Positions 10,575 through 22,105 are shown, counted from the stretch's first letter. The stretch is 64,000 nucleotides of DNA from Hericium rajendrae (GCA_033439255.1 CM065881.1:1736001-1800000); one strand, 5' to 3'. Program-made: numbers and translations. Notes: generated by a model from the sequence alone, not told the origin.

Positions 10575-10826
10575 AAAAATGAGTGAGTCATATCAATTTT
10601 ACCTCAGATCTTGCCCTTCACACAGTCAGTGAGGATGTCACTAATACATGGGAGCGAGAAGTTGTCAGATATGGTGTTGGCATTGATAAAACAATAGTCA
10701 TTAATCTAGTGTGGCAGGGCATTGAGATCAGCTTTAGGCACAATGAAGGATAGCGATGCACAAGGCATGGTGGAGGATCGAATACGGTCAGCTTTAATGT
10801 GTTGGTCAAGCAGTGTGCTCCAAGCA
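10575..10826 (-). mobile_element. Ty3/gypsy RT fossil, first piece
   Basis: The minus strand reads like the N-terminal part of a gypsy RT (PKADLNALPH, then ISDILTDC, then KIDMTHSFFQT). It is a degraded fossil with many breaks. The continuation upstream lies in 11408-11452 and again from 16660. The fossil is split by the MITE 10827-11407 and by the element 11453-16659. Confidence 0.65.
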
Positions 10827-11407
10827 CATCAGGAAGGTTGACAACTTTCTGATTGATCTGACAATTTCTAACCCTACTGACAGCTCCTGATTGACCTGAT
10901 CCACCTGAAAGTAATCTTAACAGGCAAATATCTGACCAAACTTTTACATTTAAGTAAAAACATTTATTGTCAGATATACAAGTTTTTAATCTCTAACTAA
11001 TAGATATATCAAAATCTCTAATATTTAAAATTTTCTAAATCTGAGAGTGTCTGATCTGAGAATTTTTTCAAATCTGGAGGTCAAATATCTGAAAATTATC
11101 TGCAACTGTCTGAGAGCATCTGATGGTGTCTGACACTGTCTGATCCATCTGACTGATATTTGACCTCCAGATTTGAAATCAGACACTCTCAGATTTTCAA
11201 AAATTTCAGATATCAAAGATTTTGATATATCTATTAGTTAGAGATTGAAAACTTATATATCTGACAATAAATGTCTTTTCTTGAATGTAAAAGTCTGATC
11301 AGATATTTGCTTCTCAAGATTGCTTTCAGGTGGATCAGGTCAATCAGAAGCTGTTAGTAGGGTTAGAAATTGTCAGGTCAATCAGAAAGTTGTCAACCTT
11401 CCTGATG
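10827..11407. mobile_element. 581-bp foldback MITE, CATCAG ends, TSD CA
   Basis: Starts CATCAGGAAGGTTGACAACT and ends with its complement (CCTTCCTGATG). Nearly the whole element is one inverted repeat with arms of about 280 bp. It is flanked by CA on both sides (10825-10826, 11408-11409). Two other 581-bp copies lie at 44419-44999 and 62512-63092. No ORF. Its ends resemble those of the transposase-bearing element at 35016, so that type of enzyme probably moves it (inference). Confidence 0.9.
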
Positions 11408-11452
11408 CAGTGAGATATTTCTTGAATGAGTTTTCTCGTCAAGGCATCAATA
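11408..11452 (-). mobile_element. Ty3/gypsy RT fossil, second piece
   Basis: 45 bp of the same fossil as 10575-10826, stranded between two insertions. It reads on the minus strand as LTRKLIQEI. Confidence 0.5.
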
Positions 11453-11639
11453 CATCAGGAAGAGCCAAATTTAATGGCTAGTCTGATGGTCTGACTGATC
11501 TGAAAATTTTTAAATGTCTGATACCCAAATATGAATAAAACAATGAGTAGATACTTTTTCAACTTCAGAAAATTTTCAGATGCTATCAGAGTTATCAGAT
11601 TTTTAAATATCTACAGAAGTAGACATTTTTTTCAGAAAT

Positions 11640-12740
11640 TAGAGGCTGTTTCAGAAAAAATGCAATATATCAGACATAATCATGTAGGTCTCTGTTTCTC
11701 AGACAAAATCAGATCTTTCAGACTTTGACATGTTGTCAGATATAAGAATCCTTATCAGACATTCTAAAATCATCAGACAAATCATGTAGGTCTCTGTTTC
11801 TCAGACAAAATCAGATCTTTCAGACTTTGACATGTTCTCAGATATAAGAATCCTCATCAGGAAGGTTGACAACTTTCTGCTAGACTTGCGAGCAATCTGA
11901 GAGCATCTGAGAGCATCTGATTGACCTGCAGATTTTCTGATCTTGTCTGACAAATAAATCAGATACTCTCAGATAAGATCAGAAAATCTGCAGGTCAATC
12001 AGATGCTCTCAGATGCTCTCAGACTGCTCGCAGGTCTAGCAGAAAGTTGTCAACCTTCCTGATGCTTATCAGACATTCTAAAATTATCAGACAAATCATG
12101 TAGGTCTCTGTTTCTCAGACAAAATCAGACCTCTCAGACTTTGACATGTTCTCAGATATAAGAATTGTTGTTAGACATTCTAAAATCATCAGACAAATCA
12201 TGTAGGTCTCTGTTTCTCAGACAAAATCAGATCTTTCAGACTTTAACATGTTCTCAGATATAAGAATTCTTATCAGACATTTCAAAATCATCAGACAAAT
12301 CATGTAGGTCTCTATTTCTCAGACAAAATCAGACCTTTCAGACTTTGACATTATACTAGATATAAAAACTGATGTCAGACATTCTTACAACCTTCAGATA
12401 AACTACAAATGTCAGACAGAATCATGTAGATCTCTACCTCTCAGACAAAATCAGATCTTTCAGACTTTGACATATTGTCAGATATAAGAATCCTTATCAG
12501 ATATTCTAAACTCTTCAGACAAATCATGTAGGTCTCTATTTTTCAGACAAAATTAGATCTTTCAGACTTTAACATCTTGTCAGAAATCTGATTTGTTGTC
12601 AGAAAAATAAAAAATGTCAGATATTATCATGCAGATCTCTATTTTTTAGACTAAGTCAGACTTTCAGATTTGAATATCTTGTCAGTGGTGAAGTTTATTG
12701 ATGAAATATCAAACATAATTATGTAGGTCCCTATTTTTTA
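11640..12740 (+). repeat. 102-bp tandem array, about 9 units
   Basis: CATGTAGGTCTCT landmarks at 11681, 11783, 12097, 12199, 12301, 12423, 12525 and 12629 give mostly 102-bp spacing. The 314-bp gap between 11783 and 12097 equals 102 + 210 + 2, exactly the MITE plus its duplication. Units are rich in CAGA and lie in the left subterminal zone of the 5.2-kb element. Confidence 0.85.
11855..12064. mobile_element. 210-bp palindromic MITE, TSD CT
   Basis: Almost perfect inverted repeat: CATCAGGAAGGTTGACAACT at one end and its complement at the other, with arms of about 95 bp. CT stands on both sides. Removing the element plus one CT regenerates AATCCTTATCAGACATTC, the sequence of the neighbouring 102-bp units. 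Confidence 0.92.
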
Positions 12741-13259
12741 GACCAAATTAGATCTACCAGACTTTAACTTTTTGTAAAATATAAATATTATGGTTAGACA
12801 TTGTATAACAAGTCAGATGAGCCAGAATTTCAAGTACAATAAGATGTTTCAGAATTGATAAATATGTCAGAAAGCTATCAGAAATCTTACACTCAATCAG
12901 GCTTTGCAAAAAATGTCAGAAAGTGTTACATTCTTCAGGCACAATTAGAAACATCTACATTGCTCAAACACAATCAGATATCTTAGAAGTTCTAACATTG
13001 ATAAGAATTACTTATTCAAATTAGACACAGAAAATCTTTTCAGAATGAGAAAATGTCAGTTGTAATCAGACGACTTGGAACTCTGATCTGACTCAGAATT
13101 TCAGAAAATTGAATTCCAAACAACTCTCAGAAATGACAACATTCTCATATGAACTCAAACTTAGACTTAAACTTGAATCTAGACTTAAGACAGATTTAGA
13201 CAGAATATAATACACAAATTCTAGATTGAACATTCATTTCACCATCACAAGCTAAGGCA

Positions 13260-15600
13260 TCAGATAGATCAATGATAAGCAAGTATACATATGCTACTGA
13301 TAGGCATTGGAGTAATAGATGGGGCAGGAATGGCCCTAAGAGCACACAAACAGCATACACAGACAGCCCAGATCGAGCCTGATTGCACCAGAGAGAGGGA
13401 ATGGCACGCAAAGGGCGTGCGTAAGGCACGGACAGCACATAGATGGTGTGGAGGGTGCGTGGAAAGCACGAAAAGCGGGGATAGCGCGTGGAAGGCACAG
13501 GGCACAGAGAAGGCAGGGAGAGAGCGCGGAGAGCGCAGAAGGCATGGGTAAGGCGCAGAGGGCGTGGAAGCCGTGCGGACACTGAAGAGAGGGCACACAA
13601 TCATGCATGCATTGGCAGGGCCGCGCTCATGACGCTGGACCTGTGGCCTTTGGTGCAGACTATGTACATTGTTACGGAGCCGTACACATTGGGCCGTGAT
13701 TGTTGGAATCTGCATGGGCCTTGCAAATTGATGCGAGGTTTTGCATGTCCATTCCAGGCCATGCACATTGGTGCAGGGTCGTTGGCGCGGCTACTGTACT
13801 TTGAGCATCCACGCAAGGCTGTGCGTGACACAGCGAGGTTACGCATACCACTGCGGGAGCATGCGTGTTTGTCCGGGGCCATGCACGATATACACAACTA
13901 CGCGGGAGGCAGGGGGCATTATGCAGTCCGCGCACAGCTGCGCGCGACACGGTGGGGAAGTGAGTGTGGACGGTGGGCGGAGGGCACAAGATGCGGGACG
14001 AGGGGAACGAAGGGGCAGCGTGCGGGGTGCGAGGTGTGGGAGAGGTGAGGAAGGGGGTTTGGTGGGCATCGAGGCAGCACACAGAGTGGGGAGTACTGCT
14101 CGAAAATGAGCAGTACACCCCGCGTAAGCACGGCAGACACAAAAAGAAGATTTTCTAAACTTACCTTTGATCTTTATCCACCCCTAGTCTTTTTCGAGTC
14201 ATCATCCGTCCTTCAAAGTCGTCAGAACACCGGTGTGGGGCACACACAATCCGAGGCCGTGCACATTCGTGCGAGGCCGTGCGTACAATGGCGAGACAAT
14301 GCACGCGACCGTGCGGCTCCAAAGTCATGCGAGGTCGCACGGGGTTGTGCGCGAGAATGTGGAGGCGTGCAGGGGGAGGCAGAGGGAGAGTGGATAGTAA
14401 CGGGGCACGGAAGACGTGCATGAGGCACGGGGACCCCACGCATCTGCACAGAGCCGGGCATGACAGGCGGGAGATGGGCGACGCGAAAGGAGGAGTGTGC
14501 GGGGTATGGGGGCACGCTAGAGACCGCGTGCAGGGCGTAGGGTGCAGAAGAGCACTTCAGCATGCGGGGATGCGTGTGTTGAGGCAAACGAAGGAAAAAG
14601 AGGGAGTACTACTCAAAAACAAGCAGTACTCTCGGAGTTAGCAAAAGGAACAGGATAAAAACACTATTTTTTACTCACCTTAGCCTCCAGAAGACCCCGC
14701 AGGCCTTCAAATCATCCCTCTGACCTTCAATTCATCGAATAACGAATAACGAGGGGGTGAGGAAACGAGGAAGAACGAGGGGAGAACGTACAGAGAACAT
14801 GAGGGACAAAGCACGACTTCAATGTGCAACGCGTTGTGGCAGCCACCGGCCTGGCCGGCAATCCCTGACCGGCAATCTCCGGGATGCGCGTTGTCAACGT
14901 GTCTGTCGTTCGACTTCCTGGCTCCCTTAGTCTCTGCCTTTACCACCCACTTGTCCCTCCTCCCCTTTTCCTCTCTCTTTCATCGGGTTTCCTGTCGAAT
15001 ATCGTGCCTCAAGATGTGATAGAGCATATTTGGAGGTTTTCAAAGTAAGTAAACTTGATTTTTCGGCATCCTCGCATACTAACGAGGGTATCGTTCGAGT
15101 TATCGAACGATACTCTTTCGTTCCTTTATTCTCTCGTGTTTCATCATTTTCCGCCACCTCTTCGTTATCGCTGCCACCTGCTGCACCTCGACACCAACCA
15201 GTGCAACCCATAGCAGGTGAGTAAAACTGTTTATCTCGTGTCTTTCGTACTAATGAACAGGGTTTCATTCGTATCTACATAATTCCCACATCTCCGTCAC
15301 GTCACTGGCATTGCAATGTGGTGCATATGGCCTCAGCAACCCCACGCACCCTCCGAACCCATCGCACGTCCTCTGTACCGCAATGCCACATCACGCACAC
15401 CTGTGCAGGCCATATAGCCTTGCGTGTGCCCCGTGCCTGTGTGCCAGCAACATCACCATCCTGCATGGATGATCCCATGTCAATGCTTTGTGTTTGGGAC
15501 CTGTCTAAGGACAGTTTCGAGGGGTTTGATGGTGTAGGGTGTAGGGAGTGACGAGGGATGGTATATAATGAGGTGCGGGGCATGTTTCTAATCCACTAAC
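13260..15600. other. GC-rich core of the 5.2-kb element, no recognised gene
   Basis: Abrupt switch to GC-rich DNA with irregularly repeated phrases such as GGCCATGCACATTGGTGCAG and GAGGCCGTGCACATTCGTGC. Long ORFs are open on both strands, which reflects composition and not proof of coding. Two similar hairpins lie at 14093-14116 and 14604-14631, about 510 bp apart, each followed by a related stretch. A perfect 11-bp-arm hairpin lies at 15088-15113. Candidate splice donors (GTAAGTAAAC near 15049, GTGAGTAAAA near 15219) hint at remains of a spliced gene. The function is unknown. Confidence 0.4.
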
Positions 15601-15779
15601 CCTTTCTAACTACAGTGAATATGTTGATAGATTGATGTCACCTCCCTCTGCTTGTCTCTTCTAAGGAGACAGGCCTGTATCAACCTCATTCTTGACTTGG
15701 AGAGCCCAGTGGCAACATGCCATGGACTCTGCAGCTCCCAGGTCTGCTTCTTGCTTTTGGTATGTCTGATCTGAGGACA

Positions 15780-16640
15780 GCACTTATGGTGTGTGATACG
15801 TCACTGCTTGTTGGTGTGTGCCTAGTCTAGTTTGAGTGTTCAGAGTGTTTGTCTTCAAGTGGAATTGAGACTTCTGAGTATGCACTGAGTGTAAATGTCT
15901 TGCTCTGTCAATTATATCTGCTCTTGAAAATGTCTGAAATCTGAAGTTTGTCTGAAAGTAGAACTGAGTTCTGATTACAGTCTGACTGCCTGATTTATAT
16001 CTGAATGTCTGAACAAGCTCTGATGAATGTGACACTGTCTGATTTTTATCTTATAAGATTCTGAATGGGCTCTGATAAGTCTGATATTGTCTGATAATTT
16101 TCTTATATTATCTGTGTTTCACCTGATAAGATTTTGAGATGTCTGATTGATCTGACATACAATCAAGTAAGATATCAATGTAGACTCTAATTCTGATTAC
16201 TTTGAGATATCTGAACAAGGTCTCATCACTCTAAATAGTATCTGATAATGTCTAACAATATCTAATGGTATCAAAAAATATCTGAAGTTATTAGATGATC
16301 TCTGACAATATCAGAAAATGTCTAAAGGCATTAGACAATGTCTAGAGTTCTCAGATACTGTCTGAAGTCATCAGGCAAAGTCTGACCCTATCAGATATTT
16401 TCTGATGCTGCCAGACAATGTCTGATAGTATTAGAGATTATCTGATAATATCAAAAAATGTCTGTAGTCATCAGACTTTTTTCTGACTTCAGACAATTTT
16501 TTTCTGAAGTGATCTGAAGTGGTCTGAAAATTAAGGACCTACATGATTTGTCTGATTGTCTGATAGTAACAATTGAACAAAGTTAGACAAGTTTGGATCA
16601 TTTACAGTTAATTTACAGATCACTTACAGATAATTCAGAA
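15780..16640 (+). repeat. Right subterminal TCTGA-rich zone
   Basis: Dense degenerate repetition of TCTGA(C/T)A and (A/T)GTCTGA motifs at about 15-35 bp spacing, in opposite sense to the left zone. Such subterminal repeats are where transposases of CACTA-like elements typically bind (family knowledge). Confidence 0.6.
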
Positions 16641-16659
16641 AATTTGAGGGTTACTGATG

Positions 16660-16780
16660 TAGTTGCCTCAGTGCTATATCAATGTCAAAAAATCTTAAAT
16701 GAATATGAATGTACTTGACTTAAGTCTATAGTTGACAGTCAGCCTGAGGTCTAATAGTTCAAGGTGAAGTGTTTACCTTC
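16660..16780 (-). mobile_element. Ty3/gypsy RT fossil, third piece
   Basis: Continues the fossil of 10575-10826 and 11408-11452 beyond the 5.2-kb insertion. It is strongly degraded and its outer limit is uncertain. Confidence 0.35.
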
Positions 16781-16911
16781 TGACGTTTATCTTTGCCTTC
16801 TCTGTTATATCATTTTAAACTTAGATTGTAGCTCATTGTGCTCTCTTATTATACAATGTAATGTTTGTACTCTCTTTAACATAAAGATACTAGGTAGACA
16901 ATTTCTACATA

Positions 16912-17333
16912 CATCAGGAAGGTTGACAACTTTCTGTTAGACCTGAGAGCAATCTGATAGCATCTGACAGTATCTGACAGTATCTGATTGACCTGCTATC
17001 AGACAGATCAGATGGATCAGATAGTGTCAGACATTATCAGATGCTCTCAGACAGTTGCAGATAATTTTCAGATATTTGACCTCCAGATTTGAAAAAATTC
17101 TCAGATCAGACACTCTCAGATTTAGAAAATTTCAGATATCAGAGATTTTGTCATATCTATTAGTTAGAGATTAAAAACTTATATATCTGACAATAAATGT
17201 CTTTACTTGAATGTAAAAGTTTGATCAGATATTTGCTTGTTAAGATTGCTTTCAGGTGGATCAGGTCAATCAGGAGCTGTCAGTAGGGTTAGAAATTGTC
17301 AGACCAATCAGAAAGTTGTCAACCTTCCTGATG
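16912..17333. mobile_element. 422-bp CATCAG MITE, hybrid of two subfamilies
   Basis: Both ends read CATCAGGAAGGTTGACAACT. The left 70 bp follow the 210-bp MITE type (TTAGACCTGAGAGCAATCTG), while the remainder follows one arm of the 581-bp type (TATTAGTTAGAGATTAAAAAC). Flanks are TA on the left and TG on the right, a 2-bp duplication with one difference. Confidence 0.75.
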
Positions 17334-18340
17334 TGTCATGGTAGTGGTTAACTAAATATTGTTCACAAATGCTCATATCTTATGCTTATAAATTGAACTA
17401 AATGCAGACCTGTTTTATCATGGAACTTATGTCAAAACATCTTGTAGTTCAATCAGAGATGTATCTAGATGTGTACACCAAGCTTATATGTACATCAACC
17501 TAACCCAACCCTAATGGTAACTATCTATCTAGTGATTACATCAAAATTTAGATGATCTAGATATAATATGGATGATAAAAATGAGTAGCTATGATGCAAA
17601 ACAAAATGTATTTAGATTGTAGAACAATACTATCTGAGTAATGAATAAGTGGTTTGACTGTCATATCTGCTCTGATTTACTTGTAAACTGCAAAATATTG
17701 AACCAAATGCTTTGTATAAAACAAATATTTGTAAATATCTCAGTCAATTTTGCTCCGATTGACATAGAAATAAGATCATTGGAAAGATCTTAAAAATCTG
17801 CATCTAATCTAATATATTGCTAATTATAATCTCTTATACAGCAACAAAAAATAGCAATATACTAATTTAAACAATTATATAGTATAACATGTATGTTATC
17901 TCTAACAATTCTTATAAGACTCAATGCATATATCAAAGTAATCTTGAGAAATAGACTACTCAAGAATATATATAGCTATTTAACTACAGACTTCTATATA
18001 TAGTAGGTCATATTAGTATGTAAATCTCAAAATTTGAATTTAGCTTGCAAGATAAAGCAAAATAATATACATCAGATTCAGAATCAGCTCACAGTTTCAA
18101 GCAAAATGATATATATATTGTATATTTACCAAATTAAGAAATTTATAATGCTTACATAATAATTTGAACATATGAAAAATGATTGAGCAATATAGATCAC
18201 AAAACTGAGTTTTTAATCATTTAATCAAGTCTCAGAGTACTTTTATTATGCAACAACTATTTTTATATCATAATCTATATCTAAACTTGTTTATCAGATC
18301 ATCAATAGTAGTACTATTAGATATGGAATAAAGTGTAAAG
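17334..18340. other. AT-rich spacer, nothing recognised
   Basis: About 1 kb of very AT-rich DNA without ORFs, tandem repeats or element ends that I can see. Confidence 0.5.
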
Positions 18341-18571
18341 AGAGTCAGGTTTGAACTAGAATTGAACCAGCAAACTTGTCAGATTGAAGATGTATAATTA
18401 TATAAGCCAACTGTTTAATGGGCATAGTCATTATTTGCATGTCATTTTCACTATGAAATGGCAGTATAGAGTAAATAATTCTAAGAAATTATAATATATA
18501 GTTGTATAATAAATACTTGTAGTATCAATGTCAGATACTATACAGTTGAAGAAAGCTAATAGCTAATCATG
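18341..18571 (-). repeat. SINE-1 copy plus flank shared with 1-133
   Basis: GAATTGAACCAGCAAACTTG, AGCCAACTG and CACTATGAAATGGCAGTATA in SINE-1 order. 18493-18566 repeats 60-133. The next CATCAG terminus starts directly after it. Confidence 0.6.
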
Positions 18572-19420
18572 CATCAGGAACCTTGACAATTTTCTGATTG
18601 ATCTGCAACTGTCTGAGAGTGTCTGATGAATCTCACGTGAGTCAAATCAGACAAATCAGAAGGTATCAGAGAGCATCAGAGAGCATCAGATGATGTCAGA
18701 TGAATTGATATGCAATTAACATCAAAAACTAGTCAGATTTGTTTTCTGATATCAGAAATAATATCTGATATCAGAAATAATATCTGATATCAGAAATAAT
18801 ATCTGATATCAGATTTGACTTTTGATATCAGATGTCTTAGGTATTTTAAGAAAATCAGATTTGTTAAATCTTCATCAGAGTCACTCAATTATTACAGATT
18901 TTGTTAGATTTGTATTGAAATATCAGACTTATCAAAGATGATTCAAAAACTTAGAAAAATTGAGTTAGGTTAGACTGATCAGATAAGTTGGCTTAGATCA
19001 GACTTATTAGAATAGTTGAGTCAGATTAGACAACTTAGATCAGATTTATCAGAATAGTTGAGTCAGATTAGATAACTCAGATGAGATTTATCAAAATAGT
19101 TGAATCAGACTCATCAGATTATTTAGATCAGACTCATCAGAATAGTTAAATCAGGCTCATCAGATAAATCAACTTAAATCAGACTTGTCAGATAAGTTGA
19201 ATCACATCAAGCCCATCAGATGAGTTAACTTAGATCAGACTTATTAGAAAAGCTGAGTCAGACCAGACTTATAAAAAAAGCTGAGTCAGATCAGACTTAT
19301 CAGCTAAGATAACTCAGATCAGACTTGCATAGGGACTGCTAGCTCAGATCAGACCAAAATCAGAAATGACTGCAACTCTAAATTTTGCAGATTAAAAGAT
19401 GTAAAGTAATCAACCTGACA
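18572..19420 (+). mobile_element. Left end of a second Plavaka-like element
   Basis: Begins CATCAGGAACCTTGACAATT, then CAGA-rich subterminal DNA with a 23-bp tandem (CTGATATCAGAAATAATAT, about 18747-18815) and 40-45-bp tandem units of the type ATCAGACTTATCAGAATAGT (19000-19330). A DUF6532-like remnant follows at 19560-20460. No matching right end was found, so the unit appears partial. Confidence 0.55.
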
Positions 19421-19559
19421 CCCATGTGGCTAAGAATCCAAAAAGAAAGGCATAGGAAAGAGAGAAGCATAGCAAGAAAAAACTATATAGAAGTCCAGAG
19501 CAAAAAAGGTATAAAGCAGCAAGGAGTAATAAGAGAAGCTCTATGATAATCTACTCACT

Positions 19560-20460
19560 TATATTTCCCTGCAGTGCAAGACGATGCTCAGAAGCAACAG
19601 AAGGTTGAGATGAAATAGGAGGACAATAATGAGGTTTAAGGTAGAGCACTACACCAGAGATGATCTTCTCTCACTTCACTGCAGAGACTTGCTTGGTGCT
19701 GGCCATCCACTCTTGTGTAGTGGTGACCCACAGTCCTGTAATGAACTGGTCCCTGGCCTTCTCCTTCTCATCGTGAGAGTCTTCACTTCTAAACATAACA
19801 AGCTGCAAATAAGCTCGTTCAACCTAAGACATAGTTAGAGCTAAAACAAATACATGCAAAAAGTAACATACTGTACTGACAGCCAAGGCCAGTGCACCAA
19901 TTGCAAAGTCTGGCAGACAGAAATCAGATGGGACTTGTATAATGTATGTGAGATGAGACTGCGCAAATGTGCGCAAAATTGGATCTGTGAGAAAAGACCC
20001 AGAATATGTCATCTGTAAAGAGTTAAGCCAAAATTAATTACTAAAACAAATGAAAGACTTACAGGGCCAAGTGCTTCTTCACCATTCTTATCTTCATCTT
20101 CAGCTTTGAACTTCTGCACATCATGGTAGATGAAAGGAATTCAAAAATCATTCAGTGCATTCTTCATGCCGAGCAGCCAGCAGACATCATCATCTCTCAG
20201 CTCATCTGGCTCTGGTCAGGTAGCTTTGAGATCCAAGTAAAAGTCTTTGCATCTTTGTAAATCTTGTTTTCTGTCTTGTTGGCTTTGTCAAAATAGAAGC
20301 TCAGACAAGCAGAGTCTGCAAAGCTTCATTGGTTATATCCACAATATCAGGACTTGTCTTGAAGTTCTCCAGAATGAGGATGCATAACCTGCAATTCATC
20401 TGCCTTGAAAGAACAAATGTTGAACCCTCTGTTGTTGTACTTCTCTTCACACTTCTTGAC
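19560..20460 (-). pseudogene. DUF6532-like gene remnant (Plavaka partner type)
   Basis: The minus-strand reading GSFLTDPILRTFAQSHLTYI then FAIGALALAVSTV (19850-20010), preceded over an intron-like gap by FIYHDVQKFKAEDEDKNGEE, corresponds in layout to the DUF6532-like product at 35626-39064 (EFHGAFLSNVVVQAFAKAHV, FPIGAMALTMSA). Upstream pieces near 20100-20450 are in several frames with in-frame stops, so the copy is inactive. DUF6532 is a fungal domain of unknown function. I infer that this belonged to the element whose left end is at 18572. Its 5' part is lost where a LINE tail begins. Confidence 0.6.
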
Positions 20461-20461
20461 T

Positions 20462-20520
20462 TGGGGGAAGAGGGCCGATGCTCTGCACGGCAATACGATT
20501 CCTTTTGAATTGTTCTAACT
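20462..20520 (+). mobile_element. LINE tail copy
   Basis: GGGGAAGAGGGCCGATGCTC then GATTCCTTTT, the same terminal segment as at 4690-5000. Confidence 0.5.
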
Positions 20521-20659
20521 TTGTAGTGTTATTCTCACAGAATTAATAAGATAACAGAGAATTGAATATACTAGTATTGTAATGCTGCAAAGATCTCCAT
20601 CTTTAAAGTATATTGTTTTACACTTATCTTTTATTTTTAAACTTTGTTACTAGCAAGAG

Positions 20660-21845
20660 TTGAACCAATGACAAAATAATGGTCATGTGCAACAGCGAGC
20701 CCGGTCAGGCTCGCTGTTGCATGTGACTTCTCAAAAATTGTGTTTACATTTATGAAGTACATAAGTGTGGCCTTTGAAAGTCTGTCAACTGTTGTATGTT
20801 ACCTAGATTGATTTTTATTTTTGCCTTCTAGGGGTCTGAATCAGTAATTTGGCTATATCTCTGTCAATTATCTAGCTATAAACATAAACTCAAGTGTTTC
20901 TGAATAGTACTATCAATGACCATATTAACACGATTTTTACTGATTTTTTATACTACTCAGTATGTGTCTATTCTCAGATGATTTGATGATTTGCCCTAGA
21001 CTTGGATGATTTTTTCGATTTTTTTCTGCTTATAAATCGCTTATTTAATCCACAGCACGGGCAAAATGATGTACTCCTGTCCCCCTCATGATGTCAGAGG
21101 ACAGGAGTATGTCATTTTGCCCGTGCTGCGGATTATGTAAAACCTTGAAAATAGTCAAATAGGAGGTTTTGTGATAATTTGAGTGTACCTCCTTAAGTAC
21201 TGGAGATATCATCGGTCCCTTGATTGCGTCAGAAAGGTCTTGATTATAGCTTTCCAATGACACTAGGTACACTACAATTGGATGAGTCAATAAAAAGATA
21301 TGGCCTTAACAAGTTTGCCCCTACCTCTAATACCAACCCTTCAGTAATCACTACCGCGTTTTCTCAATACTTATCCGATCGTCTTGTATAATATGCCGTT
21401 GGCTTTCCAACGGTATCTTTAGCGTGTAAATAGTGCCACTCATTGCTCCACTACAATGCAATCACTAGGATCTCCTTCTCAAGGATATCTTTTGAAGTGA
21501 TTTGCTCATATCTCAGTCATTTCTGGACCTATTGTTATGAAAACAAATGTTCTGAGGAGGTAAAATTTGCTCTCATTATATTACCATACATCACACTCAC
21601 TTACATCAATAAAAAGATACAGACTTTATCATGAAGTACATTTATCTACTATCTTGTAACAAGTTTGCACTTTTTCATACTGAGAACTTCTGGTCCTAAT
21701 ATAACTAGCATTGACTTAAATATGCATATAGTCTAACAATGATTTAGTTAGATTTAAAAGACTGAATATCTCTAAGAAATATCCAAAATTATAAGAATGG
21801 CAATTGGCAGAATCAAATTTATAACCTCACTTTATATGAGAAATT
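20660..21845. repeat. 1.2-kb hairpin-rich repeat, copy 2
   Basis: Collinear with 2401-3590. Hairpins lie at 20682-20727, 21047-21134 (35-bp arms, only three non-Watson-Crick pairs, two of them G-U type) and 21393-21416. The last keeps pairing by a double change relative to copy 1 (CCATTGG/CCAATGG versus CCGTTGG/CCAACGG). Confidence 0.65.
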
Positions 21846-21954
21846 AGTTAGAGTAAATGATTCCAAAAAATCATAATGAGATATAAATGTTATGTATAAT
21901 GATTGTGAACAGTGACAATGAGATATGTTGATTGTAAAATGAAATAAAAGAATT

Positions 21955-22105
21955 CAAGGTTGAACTGGAATTGAACCTGCAAACTCGTCAGATTGTTGAC
22001 TTGTGATTATATAAGCCAACTGCCAAATGGGGATGGTCATTGTTTTGGTGTCGTTTTCAATAGGAAAAGCCGGTATAGAGTAAACGATTCTAAGGAATCG
22101 TAACT
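21955..22105 (-). repeat. SINE-1 copy
   Basis: GGAATTGAACCTGCAAACTC, AGCCAACTGCC, GGTGTCGTTTTC and TAGAGTAAACGATTC in family order. It abuts the pseudogene at 22106. Confidence 0.6.

Larger units (their letters stand above)
11453..16659. mobile_element. 5.2-kb Plavaka-like non-autonomous element, TSD TA
   Basis: The left end is CATCAGGAAGAGCCAAATTT and the right end reversed is CATCAGTAACCCTCAAATTT. It is flanked by TA on both sides (11451-11452, 16660-16661), inside the gypsy RT fossil. Long TCTGA/CAGA-rich subterminal zones (11460-13250 and 15780-16640) flank a GC-rich core (13260-15600). No transposase reading was found, so it is presumably moved in trans. The ends and subterminal style match the 35016-43410 transposon. 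It holds a nested 210-bp MITE at 11855-12064. Confidence 0.7.

Noticed and set aside
11640-12740. Regular 102-bp repeats as a CRISPR array
   Set aside because: Units are wholly repetitive without unique spacers, and the genome is eukaryotic.
13196-14640. Many long overlapping ORFs on both strands in the GC-rich core as genes
   Set aside because: All frames open together because stop codons are rare in GC-rich DNA. No domain, consistent strand or start context.
18747-18815. Repeated CTGATATCAG palindromes as an operator
   Set aside because: They are part of the CAGA-rich subterminal tandem zone of a transposon end.
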